Under the pieces are notes generated by a model, which made no database searches, was not told the DNA's origin, and saw only the letters and a program-made list of their open reading frames with translations. The translations under genes were made by a program, and so were the position numbers. Positions 1 to 8,423 of a stretch of 60,516 bases of DNA are shown here, piece by piece. Origin of the DNA: an uncultured Paraprevotella sp. (lineage in GTDB: Bacteria; Bacteroidota; Bacteroidia; Bacteroidales; Bacteroidaceae); assembly GCA_910584955.1 (NCBI GenBank), contig CAJUDC010000001.1, positions 1-60,516 of the forward strand. The letters run 5' to 3'. The stretch's first letter is position 1; each line of letters begins with the position of its first letter.

Positions 1-62
1 ACGCGTAACAATTAAATCGGTTCGAGCAAACGGATTGGCTGCGAATTTGAGGAATCATAAAA

Positions 63-1439
63 TCATTTCATCTTCCACCAGTCGATATTAAACAGCTTAC
101 GTCCCTTATACCCCTTAAAAACGAAATAAAGGTCGTGAACACCGTTGACCGTACCGCTCACAGACGCCGAAACAGTCTGCCATTTCTCCCATCCACCGGT
201 ATGAGGTATCCGTATCGTTGCAAGAAGTGGGCCACCGATACTATCGGCATACAATTCAACAATCCCTCCCAACAGAGCTGAGGCTGCGCATATTTCAATG
301 CTCTTAGGGGAAGACGCCCCCAAATCAACAGCTTGAAGTTTAAGCCAATCACCGTCATGTATATCAGAAACATACACCCCGGTCTGATCATTTATTTCAG
401 TAGAAATACCTTTAGAAAAAGCCATTGTCTCGCCCTCTACATGCAAATACGGATCAAGTGTGCCTATCGGCTTAACACCACTATCGGTAGGGTGAATTAC
501 CGGAAAACTTCCATCGGCATTGTACGTAAACTCTTCGACCGCTACACTACGACCGAAGCCGCCTCCTCCGGGCAGTTTACCCGTATGATAGAAAAAATAA
601 GAATGCCCCTGGAAATCCGCCACGCCACAATGATTGGTGAATGATTGGGTATTTCCCTCCGGCATCAAAACACCTTGGTATCGCCACGGCCCGGCAATAT
701 CATCTGCTACCGACCATGCTATATGCTCCGGTACACCGCCTGCAGCATAAAGAAGCTGATATTTGCCATTCCGTTTCGACAGCCACGGCCCCTCGGTATA
801 ACAGTCTTTATATTTCTTTCCCTGCTCACGCAATTCGACCTGCGGTGCCCCGAATCCCTCCACGCTCTGTTCCACTCGCTTCACACTGCCCTCAAACGAA
901 ACCATGTCCTCATTCAGCTTTACCCAATAAATATTCGGATTGCCCCACATCAGATAAGCCTGTCCGTCATCATCTATCAAGACTGTCGGATCGATATTAT
1001 CCCACTTCCCGTTGTCATAAAGCGGTTTCCCTAAAGCATCCTTAAAAGGACCTATGGGGTTGTCTGCAACAGCCACACCAATAGCCATCCCTCCTGAAAG
1101 TTTTGAATGAGCACATATATACCAATAAAAAGTACCTCCACGTTCCACACATTGAGCTGCCCAGGCACGATCGTCCGCCCACTCAAAGGTAGCGAGCGAC
1201 AAGGGCACACCATGATCCGTCCAATTCACCATGTCGATACTGGAATAAAGCCTCCAGTCATACATCCAAAAGAAATCGGCTCCGGCCTCATCATGTCCGG
1301 TGTACACGTATATCCGGTCGTTATATACCAAAGGAGCCGGATCAGTGCTGTAACAGGTTTGCACAATAGGGTTCTGAGCCCAAACGCTACTACCTATTAA
1401 TAAAGATAATAATGCTATTTTGAGATTCACGTTTTTCAT
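63..1439 (-). CDS. Secreted GH43 glycosidase with C-terminal CBM6
   Basis: The 458-residue protein starts with a signal peptide ending near SVWAQ, so it is exported. The GH43 five-bladed propeller follows: an early 'STDPAP' segment carries the usual catalytic Asp region, and 'NIDPTVLIDDDGQAY' is a typical GH43 blade motif. From about residue 335 a CBM6-like module begins ('HVEGETMA') and runs to 'FNIDWWKMK', the common CBM6 ending. GH43 enzymes remove arabinose or xylose from plant polysaccharides; CBM6 binds xylan-type chains. The ATG overlaps the stop of the upstream GH43-CE1 gene by 4 nt (ATGA), so the two are translationally coupled. Exact substrate (arabinoxylan versus arabinan) cannot be settled by eye. 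Confidence 0.9.
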   Translation of the reverse strand: MKNVNLKIALLSLLIGSSVWAQNPIVQTCYSTDPAPLVYNDRIYVYTGHDEAGADFFWMYDWRLYSSIDMVNWTDHGVPLSLATFEWADDRAWAAQCVERGGTFYWYICAHSKLSGGMAIGVAVADNPIGPFKDALGKPLYDNGKWDNIDPTVLIDDDGQAYLMWGNPNIYWVKLNEDMVSFEGSVKRVEQSVEGFGAPQVELREQGKKYKDCYTEGPWLSKRNGKYQLLYAAGGVPEHIAWSVADDIAGPWRYQGVLMPEGNTQSFTNHCGVADFQGHSYFFYHTGKLPGGGGFGRSVAVEEFTYNADGSFPVIHPTDSGVKPIGTLDPYLHVEGETMAFSKGISTEINDQTGVYVSDIHDGDWLKLQAVDLGASSPKSIEICAASALLGGIVELYADSIGGPLLATIRIPHTGGWEKWQTVSASVSGTVNGVHDLYFVFKGYKGRKLFNIDWWKMK

Positions 1440-4159
1440 TTCTTGGTATTCACTGATTGCTTTTTAAACAAATGAGGAACAAATTCATTCAAACAACGAC
1501 GCCACGTGAGCCACTCATGGTGGGTGCCTGGCGATTCATAATACACCACATTTATACCGAGTTCTTTCAGACTGTCCACCATTCCACTTGTTCCGAAATA
1601 CTCCTCGCTACCACATCCCATAAAGAAATAGCGCACTTGAGCATTGAACTTGGCTGCATTAGCAAAAATGCCATTGAAACAAGTCTTCACATCCACTCCG
1701 AACAGCGCTCCGCTAAAAGTACCTATATAAGCGAATTTGTCCAGGTTGGGCAACACGGTGTAAAAGGTCTGATGTCCACCCCATGACAATCCGGCCATGG
1801 CACGATGCTCACGGTCCGTCTTGCATCGGAATGTTTTCTCAATCATCGGCATAAGATCATTAAGCATCACTTTATAGAAAGACGCACCGTAGCGGTTACG
1901 TTCCTCGTTGACATCCTTACCCGGACGAGGCACAAATGGTGCCTGTACGTCACCGCTCTCCATCACGACAATCATAGGCTCACACGTCCCGGAGGCAATC
2001 TGATTGTCCATAATATTCTGCATCATACCCTGTTTGCTCCAGCCCGTCTCGTCCTCACCCATGCCATGTTGCAGATAGAGCACGGGATAACGCTTCTTCA
2101 AGTTTGTTTCATACTCAGCAGGCGTATAAACCATAGCACGCCTCCACTGTCCTGTCGACGCACTGAAATACTGCACCGATCGAACCTGTCCTTTCGCCAC
2201 TCCGTGTTGCTGGCGGTAGTAGTCGCCTTCCGTACCTTCAGGCACTTCAATACCACCGGATTGACGGCAACACCCGAAAAAAGTATCTGTAGCAGGATCA
2301 ACGACCGACACTCCATCTACAATCAGGGAATAGTAATGAAAACCCACAACTAACGGGTCTGTACAACCGCTCCAGACTCCCCGCGCGCTACGCTTCATAT
2401 CATATCTCCTGCCACAAATATCAACTTGCACACGACGTGCCCCCGGAGCATGCAAGCGAAACCACACACGATGATTGCTGTCAAGGCGTGGAAATTCATT
2501 GCCCGCCACATTGTCCGTAGCCGCCACCGTATGCCTTTTGACATATTCCATCTCCTTTCCACCATAGTCTTTTGTATCGCAATGATAAGTAAAGTCATCC
2601 ACGTCTACATAACCTCCAACCTTTTTTGTGGCATAGTTAAAGATCGCATAACGTGTCCCCATGAACAACCGACGATAGTCAAACTGCATCTTAAACGGCC
2701 TGCCGATCTTTTCCCAACGTTCCCCATCCGTACTGTAATAGAATGTGGCGGAATCTTTGTTCAAATTGAAATCCGCATCAATACGCAGACGGATTTTTTG
2801 CGAAGTAATGTTCACCACCCGTTCCTCTTCTTTCTCCGTCACTCCGGTAATGGCTTTCGTATTATCGTCAAGATCGACCACCGACGACGACATGGCTATC
2901 CACGTCTGCCTGTCGTCGCGTCCGATGGTGAGCAACCCTGAATGTCCGTTGAACGCGGCCATACCGGCACGATCTCCATCCTTCATATTTGCAATATCTA
3001 TCGTCACACTTGCCGAACAGCGCGGTCCTTCCATACGTTGACTGATTGTATTGGGTGCGGCATAGAGATTATTCACCACACGACAGGTTTTCAGGCGCAA
3101 ATAACCCGGGCGTTCCGTCAAAGACCACGCTCCATCCACTGGATTATGGTTCCACTGCCAATGCAGACCAAGCCTATCCGCATCAAACGAATCACTGAAC
3201 ACCAAAGAAGTTGCGCGGGAAACGGGAACAGCCGACGCCGGAGTAGCTGCCGGCATTATCAACGGCACTTTGCCGTCACTATCTCCCAACACGGGCCAAC
3301 CGTCTTCCCATCGACAAGGCATTAACGTAAGTACTCGCCCTACGGCTCCGCGATCTTGAAAAATCACTCCATACCAGTTGCCATCCGTTCCATCGACGAT
3401 GGTCCCCTGTCCCACATACGGGAATCCGGCAAAATTGTCTTCCAGAATTTTTCTTTTCTCATAGGGACCGGTAATATGATCGGAACGGTAGCACAACTGC
3501 CTGCGCTTGCCGCCACGCGGCCATGAAATCATCAACAGATAGTATTTCCCGTTGTGTTTAACCACCCGGCTCCCTTCAAGCAATCCATTGTCTTCTTCAT
3601 CATTACGCACTACCGTCATATCCACACCTCCCGGCTGTAATCCGGTGAGTTCTTTGTTCAGTTCCTGCAAGCGTCCAGTACCGCTGAAGACATATACCCG
3701 ACCGTCGTCGTCGAAGAACAAAGACGCGTCGTGAAAATGATTCAGCCTCGAATGCAATGTCCATTTTTCAGTCGGATCGGTCGTCTTATAAATATAAGTA
3801 TCCCCTCCGGGATTGTCATTAGGAGCGAACAAGGCATAAAACATCCCCTCATGATATTTCAGAGAAGTCGCCCACTGTCCGCGTCCATACACCGTCCCCT
3901 CGTTCATGTCATATCTCGGCGAATCGGAAAGACGGTCGAACAGATAACTCACCGTCTCCCAATGAGCTAAATCGGCAGAACGCATAATCGGAGCACCCGG
4001 CATCAAGTGCATCGTCGTACTCACCATATAATAATAATTACCCACACGGATCACATCGGGATCGGGTACATCGGCCCATAACATAGGATTGGTCACTACG
4101 CCTGCCTGCAAGCATATACACCACCATATGAGCCATACTGACAAATAATGTTTTTTCAT
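1436..4159 (-). CDS. GH43 - CE1 bifunctional xylan esterase/glycosidase
   Basis: This 907-residue exported enzyme has a short hydrophobic leader, then a GH43 domain from about residue 24 ('WADVPDPDVIRVGNYYY'), an accessory beta-sandwich (about 320-530), a CBM48/E-set-like module ('RVWFRLHAPGARRVQVDI', about 565-640), and a C-terminal CE1 alpha/beta hydrolase (about 665-900). The esterase shows 'PVLYLQHGMGEDETGW', the nucleophile elbow 'AGLSWGGHQ' and a late His in 'ESPGTHHEWLTW'. GH43 plus feruloyl/acetyl-xylan esterase in one chain fits debranching of feruloylated arabinoxylan. It is first in a two-gene operon with the GH43-CBM6 gene, overlapping it by 4 nt. No SusCD or regulator is visible here; more of the locus may lie left of the window. 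Confidence 0.9.
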   Translation of the reverse strand: MKKHYLSVWLIWWCICLQAGVVTNPMLWADVPDPDVIRVGNYYYMVSTTMHLMPGAPIMRSADLAHWETVSYLFDRLSDSPRYDMNEGTVYGRGQWATSLKYHEGMFYALFAPNDNPGGDTYIYKTTDPTEKWTLHSRLNHFHDASLFFDDDGRVYVFSGTGRLQELNKELTGLQPGGVDMTVVRNDEEDNGLLEGSRVVKHNGKYYLLMISWPRGGKRRQLCYRSDHITGPYEKRKILEDNFAGFPYVGQGTIVDGTDGNWYGVIFQDRGAVGRVLTLMPCRWEDGWPVLGDSDGKVPLIMPAATPASAVPVSRATSLVFSDSFDADRLGLHWQWNHNPVDGAWSLTERPGYLRLKTCRVVNNLYAAPNTISQRMEGPRCSASVTIDIANMKDGDRAGMAAFNGHSGLLTIGRDDRQTWIAMSSSVVDLDDNTKAITGVTEKEEERVVNITSQKIRLRIDADFNLNKDSATFYYSTDGERWEKIGRPFKMQFDYRRLFMGTRYAIFNYATKKVGGYVDVDDFTYHCDTKDYGGKEMEYVKRHTVAATDNVAGNEFPRLDSNHRVWFRLHAPGARRVQVDICGRRYDMKRSARGVWSGCTDPLVVGFHYYSLIVDGVSVVDPATDTFFGCCRQSGGIEVPEGTEGDYYRQQHGVAKGQVRSVQYFSASTGQWRRAMVYTPAEYETNLKKRYPVLYLQHGMGEDETGWSKQGMMQNIMDNQIASGTCEPMIVVMESGDVQAPFVPRPGKDVNEERNRYGASFYKVMLNDLMPMIEKTFRCKTDREHRAMAGLSWGGHQTFYTVLPNLDKFAYIGTFSGALFGVDVKTCFNGIFANAAKFNAQVRYFFMGCGSEEYFGTSGMVDSLKELGINVVYYESPGTHHEWLTWRRCLNEFVPHLFKKQSVNTKK

Positions 4160-4323
4160 CGTATGAAATGAATGTTATAACGTGGTATCTTGTTATAAAA
4201 CATCTTTCTTATCGAACAACAAAGGCATAAACTGAAAAACGAAGATATGCAAAATCTCTAAACACACCAAACAGAACAAGAATAATGTTTTTAAAACGCT
4301 ATAAATAAATCATCAACAGTAAA

Positions 4324-4343
4324 GAAAACAGCTGGCTGTTTTC
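4324..4343 (-). terminator. Possible terminator of the kinase operon
   Basis: Nine-base arms (4324-4332 and 4335-4343) pair perfectly around a 2-nt centre, GAAAACAGC / GCTGTTTTC. On the minus strand the stem is followed by a T-rich stretch. It lies about 215 nt past the stop of the last intact gene of the kinase operon. The tiny loop makes it an unusual terminator, so confidence is modest. Confidence 0.4.
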
Positions 4344-4460
4344 GGATGGTTACCGCTTACCTCACCGAGATGATAAGAAATTTGCCTCGTGATTGACACA
4401 CATATTCACATTATACCTGTTCTGAGACTGCGAAGTTTCCATCTGACTCTACTACGTCTA

Positions 4461-4549
4461 TACTACATAAAGACTGATGACATTTTTCGCATAATTATTA
4501 TGGGCAGAATTTCCCCAACCACAATTATTACAGATTATCTTTCTATCAT
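4461..4549 (-). pseudogene. Relic of a zinc-ribbon gene
   Basis: On the minus strand an ATGATA start-like sequence at 4549 resembles the start of the intact zinc-ribbon gene at 5206. After a frame change, from 4532, the DNA reads CNNCGWGNSA and then runs to a stop at 4461-4463. The intact neighbour reads CNNCGWENPT at the same place. Only the first CxxC pair survives, there is a stop in the original frame, and no membrane segments follow. It is best explained as a decayed tandem copy of the neighbouring gene. Confidence 0.6.
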
Positions 4550-4558
4550 TCATACCCA

Positions 4559-5206
4559 TCACCATTTTTTCTTGAAGATAATAGAATAAATGACATCCAA
4601 TATTCCCCAAAATATGACACAACATAAATAGGCAAAATACAATAACCCGGTCTCAATGTCGTCAGACATAACCCGACTTGAATTGTATATATATTCTATT
4701 GACCAAAAAGATAGACCAACAACAAATATAATCTCTGAGAAGAAAAGAATTATACTGAATAAAAAAGATAAAATTTTACTTATACGATTTGAAGACGGAA
4801 AAAATCCATATTTGTGTTTTTGTGGAATTACCGAATGACAATTTCTATAAATAGGATAATTTAGTAATAACATAGCAATTATACTTGATATCACCACTCC
4901 AACCGGAATTGTTGATATATCAAAATCATGATGATAACGATTCCCATTGGGTGTAAGAGGTCCATAATGAGAGTATAAGAATATAACATCCCAAAAAACA
5001 GTTATAGAGCATATTAAAGCAAATACAAAAAAAACTTTCCGAAATTTCCAAAAAATCAGTTTACCTTTCTGCCCGGATTCAATAGTCTGCTTTCTATTAA
5101 GATTAGATGTAAGAGGAGGTATATCAGAAATGATAACAGTTTTACATTTTTCACATTTACGAATATCGGTTGGATTTTCCCAACCACAATTATTGCATTT
5201 TATCAT
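4559..5206 (-). CDS. Zinc-ribbon membrane protein, unknown function
   Basis: The 215-residue protein opens with a zinc ribbon: C4-x2-C7 and C18-x2-C21 in 'CNNCGWENPTDIRKCEKCK'. Four hydrophobic stretches follow (about 53-75, 98-118, 143-170 and 188-210), so the ribbon is likely cytosolic and the rest sits in the inner membrane. The N-terminus closely resembles that of the FHA protein encoded first in the same operon (CKNCGWPNEANVTRC), which ties the last and first genes together. Its ATG overlaps the stop of a kinase-gene relic by 4 nt. No enzymatic motif is seen. Zinc ribbons joined to membrane domains are common in Bacteroidetes, but I cannot assign a role. Confidence 0.75.
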   Translation of the reverse strand: MIKCNNCGWENPTDIRKCEKCKTVIISDIPPLTSNLNRKQTIESGQKGKLIFWKFRKVFFVFALICSITVFWDVIFLYSHYGPLTPNGNRYHHDFDISTIPVGVVISSIIAMLLLNYPIYRNCHSVIPQKHKYGFFPSSNRISKILSFLFSIILFFSEIIFVVGLSFWSIEYIYNSSRVMSDDIETGLLYFAYLCCVIFWGILDVIYSIIFKKKW

Positions 5207-5355
5207 TTATATATTATTCTGCGTGCAACAATATTATTCCAGTCTTCTTCAACGGCAACATCCTCAACAAGCCAAACCTCACCAAAACTTCCACGCCCGA
5301 TTTAACGAATTAGTTTGAATCGGTTATTTATATTGTATCCTTGTGCAAATGTCAT
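5203..5355 (-). pseudogene. Decayed Ser/Thr kinase fragment
   Basis: Starting 2 nt after the stop of the upstream kinase gene, an ATG at 5355 opens a frame that reads MTFAQGYNINNRFKLIR, then a TAA at 5302-5304, then IGRGSFGEVWLVEDV. This is the N-terminal lobe and glycine-rich loop of a kinase; the neighbours read 'RSIGRGSFGEVWLA' and 'GSGSFGEVWLAED'. No catalytic lobe follows. The frame ends at 5203 in an ATGA overlap with the zinc-ribbon gene. It looks like a fourth kinase gene lost by internal deletion plus a nonsense change, leaving operon spacing intact. Confidence 0.75.
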
Positions 5356-5357
5356 CG

Positions 5358-6851
5358 CTATTCAATTTGAAATTTTTTTGTCCCGGCACATTTTCCGTTG
5401 ACCCAAATTTCTATTCGATAACTTCCTGGGGACCAGTACCCTTTTTCTTCTCCTCCCCATCCAGTCAATTCAACTGTTTTAGGCTTATACTTGTTTAGGG
5501 AATAGCCGCTATCCGAATATGAATATCTGTCAGATTGCCTGCTTTTTGAAAGTCCATATGGAGTATAAAATTTTATATTAATAGAAAGATTGGTTAAATC
5601 TGAATTGCTAATCAGTGTTGCTTTTGGATTGATATATGTAGTATTTCTACTATATATAGTGGAACCATAATCCTCACCTGAATTTCTCACCTGAATGTCA
5701 GAAGCTATAACAGGAGAATTTTTCATTAAAACATCCAAGATTCCATAAAATTCTTCCTCCCGTGCAGAAGCTGCAAAGTACAGTCTTGAACAGTCTGATG
5801 ATACAGAATCATATTCTTCTTTCCAATAATTATAAGTCGCAATGAAAGAATAAATTATTATTATTACAATTCCAGCAACACCTGCAACCCATCCAAAAAT
5901 CGTTTGTTCTTTTGAAATATTAGAGCCGTTATCATTGTTTTGCAATGATTCTACAATACTTTTATGATTTGCCCTTTCATTCTCAAGAATTTTTTTCAGG
6001 GAGTTAATCTCGTAATCATATGTCTCTCTAGAGACATATTTGTCAGAATTCGCTCTATTATCCTCATTGTCTATGAGTTTCATAATATCCTCGGCAGTCG
6101 GCCTCTCCCACGGGTCTTTTGCCAGGCATTTTGCCATAAGGGAACTTAATGCCTTACTATATTTAGACGGCAATTCCGGTAATTCCGCACCATGAACCTC
6201 CATTATGCCACCTTGACCACAGAAAGGCATCTCACCCGTTGCTATTTCATATATAGTGGCCCCTAAAGCCCAAACATCCGTAGCTTTAACAGCATTCGGT
6301 TTAGCCGAAAACATTTCGGGAGCCATATAGCCGATAGTTCCGGCTTGATTAGATGAATCGTTTTGTCGGGCTGACGCTTTACGAAGCGTTGATCGCATTT
6401 TGGTACTAAGCCCGAAATCGGAGATCACATAATTCCCTTGCTCATCTTTCAATATATTGTCAGGTTTAATATCTCTATGTATAATATCATTACCATGAAG
6501 ATATGCTAAACCATTTGCTACTTCTTTGATAAAAGACCAGATTTCATATTCACCCATTTTCCCGACCTTATCACCAACGGATGATGGACAATAAGGCATA
6601 ACAAGATATGGGTTGTTTCCTACATTGTCGAAATAATCGGCACGAAGTAGGTTGGGATGATGCAAATAATAAATACTCTTAAACTCATTCTTAAACTCAT
6701 CGATACCGCGTGTATCAAGAGCTATGTAGATTTTTATGGCTACGTTCAAACCAAGTTTTTGGTCAGTAGCCAACCAAACCTCACCAAAACTTCCTCGCCC
6801 GATTGAACGGACGAGGAGATAACGGTTGTTTATAATATCGTTCGGTTGCAT
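5358..6851 (-). CDS. Membrane Ser/Thr kinase A with ectodomain
   Basis: This 497-residue Hanks-type kinase has the glycine loop GRGSFGEVW (18-26), catalytic-ATP Lys in VAIKIY (K40), HRDIKPDN with catalytic D127, DFG (145-147) and APE in MAPEM. A linker with helical character leads to one transmembrane segment (about 317-338). The C-terminal ~115 residues (about 383-497) lie in the periplasm and resemble a domain of the BACON protein encoded just upstream: both carry GWG-x-EE, then sG-Y-x-x-E-x-W. The kinase therefore looks like a receptor with a cytosolic catalytic domain. It sits 12 nt after the BACON gene. All key residues are present, so activity is expected; ligand and substrates are unknown. 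Confidence 0.92.
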   Translation of the reverse strand: MQPNDIINNRYLLVRSIGRGSFGEVWLATDQKLGLNVAIKIYIALDTRGIDEFKNEFKSIYYLHHPNLLRADYFDNVGNNPYLVMPYCPSSVGDKVGKMGEYEIWSFIKEVANGLAYLHGNDIIHRDIKPDNILKDEQGNYVISDFGLSTKMRSTLRKASARQNDSSNQAGTIGYMAPEMFSAKPNAVKATDVWALGATIYEIATGEMPFCGQGGIMEVHGAELPELPSKYSKALSSLMAKCLAKDPWERPTAEDIMKLIDNEDNRANSDKYVSRETYDYEINSLKKILENERANHKSIVESLQNNDNGSNISKEQTIFGWVAGVAGIVIIIIYSFIATYNYWKEEYDSVSSDCSRLYFAASAREEEFYGILDVLMKNSPVIASDIQVRNSGEDYGSTIYSRNTTYINPKATLISNSDLTNLSINIKFYTPYGLSKSRQSDRYSYSDSGYSLNKYKPKTVELTGWGGEEKGYWSPGSYRIEIWVNGKCAGTKKFQIE

Positions 6852-6863
6852 AAAAATAGAAAG

Positions 6864-8423
6864 TTAGTAACCTTGACTATAAGTAAACGAATTATTATCA
6901 TTTCGAGCTAATACATTCCCGGATGAATCCTTTATAACCAAATCAAAGGAGAGAGTTCCACTCCATCCTGGGCCCATATTTAAAGAGCCATATAGCATAT
7001 TAAACACATAGTCCTCAAAAACAGCTTCATCGTAAGTAACATTTCCTGTACCAGACACTTGAACTTGTCCCCCATACTGAGTCTTTAGCGGAGTTGTATT
7101 ATCTCCATAATAAAAAAAGCAGTATAAGTTTAACTTTGAGCCGTTATATCCAACAACATTTATTTTAGCATGAATCTTCATACCCTTTAGGAGACTAAAA
7201 AATACATTATGATCTACCCATATACGGTCAATCGATACTCTACGAGGTTGTCCAGCTTGTGTAATATCTATGCGAACCTCCTTATTACCTGCTTTAATTT
7301 TCATGTAATCACTTCGTGAGGATGAAGAAGTATTAGCATCACATACAATCTTGAAGGATGTAGATGTTTTATCAGTTATTGAACACCACGAAGGCACCCC
7401 CCATGTTGTCCAAGAGTCTGCATCGGTGGATACATAGAATGTTTCTGAGGAACGAGACGCACCGAATGATGCGCTCACAGATGTTTTACTGTCAACGGTA
7501 AGATAACTTGATTCACCGGCTCTTTTGTTGAGATATACAGATGCGGTATATTGTTTTGATCCACCCCAATAAACTTCAAACTTATATGTACCTGACGTAT
7601 AGGATGAGGTCTCTTCGTTACCCCATCCACCGATCCAAACAGTTTTGGAATCACCAGTTTCAAATGTAATATTTTGAGAATAGGTATATCCAGAAGGAGA
7701 AAATGAGCCGGTCATCATTTCTCCGTTTGGTTTAATTACCTTTACATATATTGTCTTTGATTCAGAAGAGGATGGTCCATTGTAGCTAAGTCGACAGCTA
7801 AGATATCGTATATCTGAAGCATAAAGGGCCGAGCCATACGAATTTATAATTGTATTGTCTTTTCCTCTGTTTCCAAAAGAGGCACCTGTAATAGAAAGTT
7901 GAGCAACGCGTCCCGCAGATTGAGAGACATTAACCCTAACCGATTTATTTCCCGCATTGATTTGAAACCAATCGCTTCGTGCCGATGAATTATTATTGTT
8001 TGAGCATGAAATCGTAATGGATGAAGACGAAGTATTAGAAACTGTTATCCAAGATGGTAATGCCGAAGCATTTGGCGTCCCTTGGTTTGTGGATATTGTC
8101 AGTGTTTTTGAACCGCCTGATGAGCTAAACGAAATATCCGTTGACGTAGAACTTCCATTAACGGTAAGACGAGGTAATAATTCATTGATTTTACGATCAC
8201 ATTTTCGCACGCCCTCATCTATAGCATTATCATGCTCGGCAGCTACATATCCCACATCGTATTTTGCCGATTGGAATTTCTTTTTGGCTGTTTGATATTG
8301 TGCGATTGTTGATGCACTTTGATATAAAGACTGAGCTTCATTCAAAGTTTTATTTATACCGCATAATCCTATAACAGTGCAGATGAAGCATAACAATATA
8401 GTCGTGAATATTCGTTTCATCAT
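6864..8423 (-). CDS. Secreted protein with two BACON domains
   Basis: The 519-residue protein has a signal peptide (about 1-22) and a helical segment rich in Gln/Ala/Lys (about 23-86). It continues with a BACON-like domain (about 87-169: 'LPSWITVSN', 'AGNKSVRVNVSQSAG'), a beta domain (about 176-299), a second BACON-like domain (about 306-391: 'VPSWCSITDK', 'AGNKEVRIDITQAGQ') and a last beta domain (about 395-519). The 176-299 domain matches the ectodomain of kinase A, so the two proteins probably share a fold and perhaps a binding partner. No catalytic site is seen. The start overlaps the stop of kinase B by 1 nt (TAATG). Role as ligand, co-receptor or sensor is inference. Confidence 0.85.
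   Translation of the reverse strand: MMKRIFTTILLCFICTVIGLCGINKTLNEAQSLYQSASTIAQYQTAKKKFQSAKYDVGYVAAEHDNAIDEGVRKCDRKINELLPRLTVNGSSTSTDISFSSSGGSKTLTISTNQGTPNASALPSWITVSNTSSSSITISCSNNNNSSARSDWFQINAGNKSVRVNVSQSAGRVAQLSITGASFGNRGKDNTIINSYGSALYASDIRYLSCRLSYNGPSSSESKTIYVKVIKPNGEMMTGSFSPSGYTYSQNITFETGDSKTVWIGGWGNEETSSYTSGTYKFEVYWGGSKQYTASVYLNKRAGESSYLTVDSKTSVSASFGASRSSETFYVSTDADSWTTWGVPSWCSITDKTSTSFKIVCDANTSSSSRSDYMKIKAGNKEVRIDITQAGQPRRVSIDRIWVDHNVFFSLLKGMKIHAKINVVGYNGSKLNLYCFFYYGDNTTPLKTQYGGQVQVSGTGNVTYDEAVFEDYVFNMLYGSLNMGPGWSGTLSFDLVIKDSSGNVLARNDNNSFTYSQGY

Larger units (their letters stand above)
4160..4558. other. Intergenic region between GH43 operon and kinase operon
   Basis: About 400 bases without an intact gene. 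It holds a zinc-ribbon gene relic (4461-4549) and a hairpin (4324-4343). I see no consensus TAnnTTTG -7 box for the GH43 operon on the minus strand; a near match lies around 4224-4233 but its spacing is wrong. The rest is AT-rich and featureless. Confidence 0.6.
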
